A stretch of DNA of 23,336 bases from Porogramme epimiltina (lineage: Eukaryota; Basidiomycota; Agaricomycetes; Polyporales; Polyporaceae). Under the pieces are notes generated by a model. The model worked only from the letters and a program-made list of their open reading frames with translations, was not told the origin of the DNA and did not search any database. Below are positions 18,475 through 23,336 of this stretch, in pieces. Both the position numbers and the translations under genes were made by a program. The stretch lies in assembly GCA_900155495.1 (NCBI GenBank), contig FTLJ01000935.1, forward strand, positions 1-23,336. Reading direction: 5' to 3'. Each line of letters begins with the position of its first letter. Position 1 is the first letter of the stretch.

Positions 18475-19515
18475 ATGATGATCAACAGCTACCTCCCATG
18501 GCTGGCCCTCTCCCTCGGCGGAGCATCAACAGCACTCGCCCAACCCCGCGCCGGTTTCGGTTTCCCGCCCAGACACAGCGCCCAGACAGCGCCGCTGGTC
18601 CTCCCCTCTCTGATCTCCAGGCGTCAGTTCAGCCCATGAACGTACGTCCACCCCTCTCTCCTCCCGTCCTCGCTCCCGCTTCCGTTCACGGATCTGTATC
18701 TCGGGCGGCCCCAGTAACAACATCCCCCCGGGCCGCAGGGCAATGCAGGCTCCATCCCCCAGGAAATCAAGCTCCGCAAATGCAACTAGCTCAATAGCCT
18801 CGTCCCCCTCGCGGCCAGCTGCAACACGCCCCTCCCGCCACAGCTCACCAGCTTCCCCCTTTCCTCAAATTTTGACCCTGCCCAAATGCCTTGGAAGACC
18901 CTAGAGGTCTCTCCAACTCCCCTCGGGGCCATCCGTTTAGGAGGAAAGGACGTCGTCCTCTACCATTTGTGTATCCACGTCACCAATGCTGGAGGTCTCA
19001 GATGGCCCCGCGGTGCGTGAGCATTGTCCTGTCCCCTTCGTACACGCCGTTTAACGTTTTGTTGTTAGCAGGCTCTGCAGCACTTGTTCTGGTCTGCCCC
19101 GTACACAGTGCGAGCGGGCGGTAGGTTGAGGGAGGGAAAGGGAGCCAAGGGTGGGTAACACGCCTGTGGTTTCAACTTCTGCAACAACCTGACCTATTGT
19201 CACGCTCGACGCCAATGTGAACCTCGACATCAACGTCTCGGACTATGACGTCAAGGGCACGCAGCTCTTCTTACCCCACGATAGCAACAACAACGGCGGC
19301 TGCTCTGTTCCAGGCGACTCCAACCTCACGCTCTCCGTCTCGCCCAACGTCACCTCGCATGTCCAAATCACTACACACCGCATCCCTACGCTCGCGTTCA
19401 ACATTGACGTCCTCTTGGACAAAGCTCATGTGACGACCAAACTTGGTGTCGGCGGCGCACATGTTAATGGCAACCTCTCATGTATTCTACTAGCTACAAA
19501 TCTAGAACAAATTTA
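18475..19515 (+). pseudogene. Secreted hypothetical protein, broken
   Basis: ATG at 18475 begins a clear signal peptide (MMINSYLPWLALSLGGASTALA, cleavage probably after ALA). The frame stops at TGA 18637-18639, five nt before a GTACGT donor (18642); a one-base deletion would explain this. The next exon starts after CCGCAG at 18739 and reads GNAGSIPQEIKLRKCN, then TAG at 18787-18789 (expected Gln), then a long protein-like stretch (LVPLAASCNTPLPPQ, PWKTLEVSPTPLGAIRLGG) up to a possible donor at 19013. A third piece (about 19195-19515) reads VTLDANVNLDINVSDYDVKG and NLTLSVSPNVTSHV with several N-glycosylation sequons, beta-rich in character. I cannot name the family; it is probably a secreted or cell-wall protein. 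Confidence 0.5.
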
Positions 19516-20090
19516 ACACTGTGCGCGTGTGTGTGCGTGCTCAAGGTTGGACAATATATATGTGCTTGCGGGGTCGGACGCTGTATTAAGCTAATTGTAT
19601 ACAGCTAGTTGGCAGGATTCAGGCTGTTGGCCTTCCGCTAATATAATCTCCTTTGGCCCTGTAGTCTAGCCAAAAGTGCCACACTGATTCAATTAACAAA
19701 ACTACTAACATAATCAACTTGTAGCACATCAATAAGTCTACAGTATACAGCTAATTGGTTCAGTTGGAGACTCAAAGAGGGACACAGAGACACCAAAGAT
19801 CGTTAACAAGAAGGCACCAAATGTTAGTTTCCAGAGATATTAGCTGGGAGTGGAAGGTAACGTCTACGAATTGAAGTCCGCGATATACAAACTACAGTAA
19901 AGACTGAGCGAGTCCGCGGAGTAAAAGTAGTCCGAATGTCGCTTGGCAAGAGAAAATCATGAGCTAGGGGTTGAGCAGAACGGGATAGAAGATGTGGTGT
20001 CCGATGACATTGCTAGAAAGCGGTGCGGTAGCGAAGGCTAACTAGAATTAAGACGGCGAAAGACTTCAGCTCACACGAGGGACGCGATGA
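19516..20090. other. A+T-richer gene-free interval
   Basis: No protein-like frame is seen. A GT-rich stretch (19518-19541) follows the secreted-protein remnant. The 16-mer GTATACAGCTAGTTGG at 19597-19612 recurs with one mismatch at 19743-19758 in the same orientation, which may reflect a small element or chance. Confidence 0.4.
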
Positions 20091-20094
20091 CCGC

Positions 20095-20450
20095 CTAGTC
20101 CCACCCGAATATCCTCCATCCGAAAGGGACGAGCTCCATCGTGAGGACAATCATAACGACAGCCGCGAAGAACGAGATGATGAGGGAGACGCGAAAGCGT
20201 GTGAGGATCTTGGGGACCTCCTGCCAGAAGTTGGACCTCTTTCTTCGTCGCACCCCACGTGATGTTGTACGAGAACGTATGCGCGAGGGGGCCTGCGAAA
20301 GGTGAATGCTGAGCTCGCTGAAGAAGGTGCAACGCACGAGTGAAGTGTTAGCTGAGCCGAGTCGTGACAGTCGAGGCGAGGAGGCAGACAGACACGGGGA
20401 GGAGGACGGCACGTACAAGAACGGGATCCATGTGAGGTTCTCAATGACTG
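20095..20450 (-). pseudogene. C-terminal end of a GT2-like membrane glycosyltransferase, decayed
   Basis: The minus strand encodes ENLTWIPFL, a GTACGT donor at 20416, LSIHLSQA, then PLAHTFSYNITWGATKKEV, SNFWQEVPKILTRFRVSLII and a hydrophobic segment (SFFAAVVMIVLTMELVPFGW), ending with TAG at 20095-20097. The aromatic, multi-helix pattern with SYNITW..T.KEV resembles the C-terminus of fungal membrane-bound family 2 glycosyltransferases; I recall the pattern but cannot verify it. Two frameshifts (near 20277 and 20235) and the lack of the catalytic D, DxD and QxxRW motifs make it a fragment. It is probably not part of the chitin synthase remnant at 5130-6030. Confidence 0.4.
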
Positions 20451-21164
20451 CTGGTCCGCTTCCCAATGTTCGTACCAATCGCCACCACCCTCTACCGACT
20501 GCACACAAACGCAAGAACATCTATGTCAGATAGGATGATGCCCGCAACAACCCACAGCCACGTACCACAGTCGAGGAAGGTAGGGAAGACTAAGCGGCGG
20601 TGTGGGGCAATGAGAGTTCGTCGAAGGTGGTCTTGTCACTTTTACAAGCTTGACGTCGGTGTTCTAAGGGCGCATTTGGCCTCGCGCACGTCTTGCTTGC
20701 GTGGAGCATATTTGGGGACCAGAGCCAGTGGTTGCACCGGTTAGTATAACACGAATAGTGTGCGAGGTGGAGTGAGAGGGAAAACAGTGGTGACAGAGTT
20801 TGCAGATGTCTGGAGACGTGGGGGGGGGGCGTCTTGTACGCTTGGGAATGTGCATGAGACAAATTTGAGCAAGGGCGTACCTAATGAAACCCTCCCTCTC
20901 CTACTCCTACTGGAACTCGGACTCAAACTCCTATGGGGCCTCCTCGACATCGTTTTCGTTTTGATGTTGCCGCCGCCCAATCATCTTCGTTGTTGCGTAC
21001 GTGATCGTTGTCGTCACAAGATCCTCGTCTTGGGCCAGCGCGTGGCGATGGTCTCGGAGGCCCGTCAAAGGCTGGTATGTCGATGCGGGGGTGCGCGAGA
21101 TTGAGAGGCGCGCGGAGAGCGACGACGTAGGCTTGTGCAGGCTTGAGTGGGCCCTCGGAGACGA
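20451..21164. other. Interval between glycosyltransferase and ArgRS remnants
   Basis: Short frames only. A G9 run lies at 20821-20829. The minus strand at about 20960-21110 continues open from the ArgRS remnant but no longer resembles the family; the anticodon-binding domain that should follow was not found. Confidence 0.35.
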
Positions 21165-22342
21165 GGACAGGGTCGTGCATGATGGAAGCTGCCTTGCAAA
21201 TGATCTGGTCCAGAAACACGACCGTACCCTTGCACATGCTCACGCCGAGGACGAGGCCGTAGTTGACATGTTCGAAGTTGTTCGCCCACCTTGGAAGAAT
21301 CGATGCAGGTGGAGGTCTTGCTGGGCCGCGACCACGTAGACCATCTTGTCGAACTTGTACTTCTCGTAACGTTCGATCGACCCGCCAATGTCGCGCGTGA
21401 GGTGGATCGACGTGCCGTCTACATGACCACGGCGGTCAGCAAGACACTTCCCGAACGCACACAACACTCAACGCACCTCGTTTCAGGACGACCGCCTTGC
21501 CAAGCTTGTGCTTCTCCAGGTAGATCCGGAGAGCACCGTTGTCCTCCTCGACGAGGCTCATCTCTTGCAGCCGCTCCAACTCGCCCTCTACCAACTTCGC
21601 AGAGACCTTGCTCTCGCCCGTGTACTTATCGAAGTGGACACTCAGGCACCAGTACTCCTCCTCGTACTTGCGGACGGAGAGCTCGCGCCAAACTCGCCAG
21701 TTCTTCAACGCCTCCTCTTGCCGTCATCTACGCGCTTGGTGGACGCGGCCGCCTGCTCGCGCACCGTCGGGTCGTCCGCCTCGGCGTTCACCTTGACGTA
21801 GATCCAGAACAGGTCCTGGATCGCGTTCTTCTCAAGAGCTTCCTGCGAGCTGAACTTCTCGAATCCGATCGCGATTAGGCCAAACTGGATAATGCGCGTC
21901 AGGTCTTGAAGAAATGCGTACGCGGAGAGTAACAAGAGAGTTTTCCAGTCACGGCGTACCCCTCACATGTAGCAGGAGTGTGCGGGGGGATCATATATTC
22001 AGGGGAAACGCGCACCTGGGTACCATAATCTCCAAGGTAGTTGAGGGAGAGAACTTCCCATCCACGCGCGCGGTGGAGGTTTGAGAGGAACGCGCCGATG
22101 ATCGTACTCCTGAGGTATCCAATATGGAACAACTTCGCGATGTTGGGGGTCGAGTGCTCGATAATGACGCGCTTGCCGTCGCCAAGAGAGTTCGCACCGT
22201 ACTAGGGTTGTTTTGATTCGGTGTCGTAGGAGAGGGCGTGGATTTGGTCAAGGATGAGGCGGGTGAGGGTTGCGGTTCGGCACTTGAAGTGGAGGAAAGC
22301 GCGGTCGTACGTGACAGTCTCGATACATTCTTCCGGCTGGAA

Positions 22343-22541
22343 CTGGAATGCGTCAGCTTACGTCGACAGAGAGAAAGTGGGCGAGATGGAAACAAGCGTC
22401 TTCGCTTAGAATAAGAGAACCCTAACCCTAACGTCGCGATATACGCCGATATTATGGCCACAAGTCTAGGTTCGTGAAACAAAGTGGACGAGGGCGGGGG
22501 AAGAGGAAGTTCTAAGCGGAGAACAGGGGAATAACACACAC
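22343..22541 (-). other. Oversized intron-like interval in the ArgRS remnant
   Basis: Donor GTGTGTG at 22541 and acceptor TTCCAG ending at 22343 join DELAKK to FQPEECIETVTYDRAFLHF, as in the family, although a few expected residues between them may be missing. At 199 nt it is about four times the usual intron length here. It contains the telomere-like motif at 22418-22432, so an insertion is likely. Confidence 0.6.
22418..22432 (+). repeat. Interstitial telomere-like motif (AACCCTAACCCTAAC)
   Basis: 15 nt of perfect CCCTAA repeat, two and a half units, the complement of TTAGGG, which is the common telomere repeat of basidiomycetes. It lies inside the enlarged intron-like interval of the ArgRS remnant. 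Confidence 0.8.
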
Positions 22542-22937
22542 CTTTTTCGCAAGCTCATCGGCCTTCCCGGACAGGCAGAACCGCAGCAGCGCAACCATGA
22601 GGTCCTCACCCTCCTTGCCATAGTCCACGCCCTGGTAGACCTGCTCAACGGTGGGGGGCTAGAGGGCGTCTGCGACGGTCTTCGCGATGACGATTTAGAA
22701 GGAGTCGAGGACGCAGCGGGTGGGGTTTGTCTCGGGGACTTCTAGGAGCCTAGGGAGGTCGACGGGGACGGAGAAGGGAGAGGGGGCGAGTTTTGGCCTG
22801 TTAGCGAATTCGGTGGATGTTGACGCCATGGTGCGCGATGTTTGAAAGGGTCTAATTGGCAGCGGTGCTTCTGGGATCCGCATCAGTGATGTCCTCGAAC
22901 ATGCTCGGCGGGAGAGACACACCAACCTTGCGACCAC

Positions 22938-23336
22938 AGCATTTCAAGATTTACAGGTGAGGAAGTGTCGGCGGAGACCGAGCGCCACGGCTCGAGACAG
23001 ACGAACGAGGCGCCTGAACTGAGGAGAATTGGGAAGGACTGTGTGTGATGGGATGCGTCAGAGGGGCTTATGCGCTACGGTCTTACGAAGGCGGGAAGCT
23101 TACAAAGTAGATCCCGTTGGCCTGGAATGTGCGCGTCCCAAGATATGAACAGTTAGGGTGGTATTTGGATCCGGCCTTGCGGGTCAGAGCGTACTGGACA
23201 TCGGCGAGCAACGTCACTCGAGCTTCCGACAAATGAAATCTTGAAAGGGACGTGGATCAGGGACCACCACCCTAGAAGGGGCGACCCGGATCGAGTGACG
23301 GCCTAAATGTCCAACTTTGAAGAGTCTGATGTCGAT
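22938..23336. other. Upstream flank of the ArgRS remnant, nothing recognised
   Basis: No protein-like frame, RNA gene or clear promoter element is seen in the last 400 nt. It would hold the former ArgRS promoter. Confidence 0.35.

Larger units (their letters stand above)
21165..22937 (-). pseudogene. Arginyl-tRNA synthetase, decayed, lacking the anticodon-binding domain
   Basis: ArgRS charges tRNA-Arg. Here the minus strand carries a basic N-terminal leader, an N-terminal domain (PPTVEQVYQGVDYG, DELAKK), and the HIGH region as [15 protein letters not shown] (about 22095-22135) with [10 protein letters not shown]. Then come FGLIAIGFEKFSSQEALEK, LKNWRVWRELSVRKYEEEY, HFDKYTGESKVS, KHKLGKAVVL, DGTSIHLTRDIGGSIERYEKYKFDKM, and the KMSK-like loop as MSMCKGTVVFLDQII. 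Stops at 22695-22697 (TAA), 22659-22661 (TAG) and 22202-22204 (TAG for expected Glu) break the frame, with frameshifts near 21722 and 21290. Introns remain, for example one ending GTAG at about 21419. The DALR-type C-terminal domain is missing. Two in-frame ATGs (22937 and 22829) fit dual mitochondrial and cytosolic starts. Confidence 0.85.

Noticed and set aside
2766..22937. Explaining all stops and frameshifts as sequencing error
   Set aside because: Missing gene halves, tandem duplication and chimeric joins cannot be base errors, and the 1653-nt dioxygenase reading frame is clean. Some single-base indels could still be errors.

Overview
The window looks like nuclear DNA of a filamentous basidiomycete (Agaricomycetes, possibly Polyporales). 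Recognisable genes carry very short GT...AG introns (about 43-60 nt). The families are fungal: a copia-type Gag, a myosin-motor chitin synthase, a PNGase A-like protein and a fungal TET/JBP-like dioxygenase. There are no rRNA genes, no convincing intact tRNA genes and no CRISPR array. All family names are from recognition of the sequence by eye, without a database search.

Layout. 1-980: remains of a copia-type LTR retrotransposon (TATA-like start, Gag ORF, a 21-nt direct repeat at both ends). 980-2250: mostly non-coding, with a pol III A/B-box pair at 1915-1995 that may be a tRNA-derived SINE. 2251-2563: a + strand PNGase A-like fragment ending in an 8-bp tandem repeat. 2766-7300: minus-strand remains of C1-tetrahydrofolate synthase, two tandem partial copies of the myosin motor of a chitin synthase, and casein kinase II beta. 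7552-8371: a small intact two-exon gene and an 87-nt hairpin. 8400-9850: no recognisable gene. 9948-12422: three degenerate tandem promoter-like units followed by an intact five-exon TET/JBP-like 2-oxoglutarate/Fe(II) dioxygenase gene, the best candidate for a working gene. 13066-17313: minus-strand remains of MOT1 (HEAT-repeat part, no ATPase) and of an importin-13/transportin-like karyopherin. 18475-19515: a broken + strand gene for a secreted protein. 20095-20450: the C-terminal end of a GT2-like membrane glycosyltransferase. 21165-22937: remains of arginyl-tRNA synthetase, with a telomere-like motif in an intron-like interval.

Most conserved genes here are broken by in-frame stops, frameshifts and missing halves, yet keep their introns at sensible sites, so they are genomic (not retroprocessed) copies. 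Nearly all lie on the minus strand. They do not form a working pathway; they look like a patchwork of duplicated or captured housekeeping-gene fragments. The two open genes (177 aa at 7552-8143 and 550 aa at 10565-12422) sit together between two decayed blocks and may form a mobile or selectively kept cassette.
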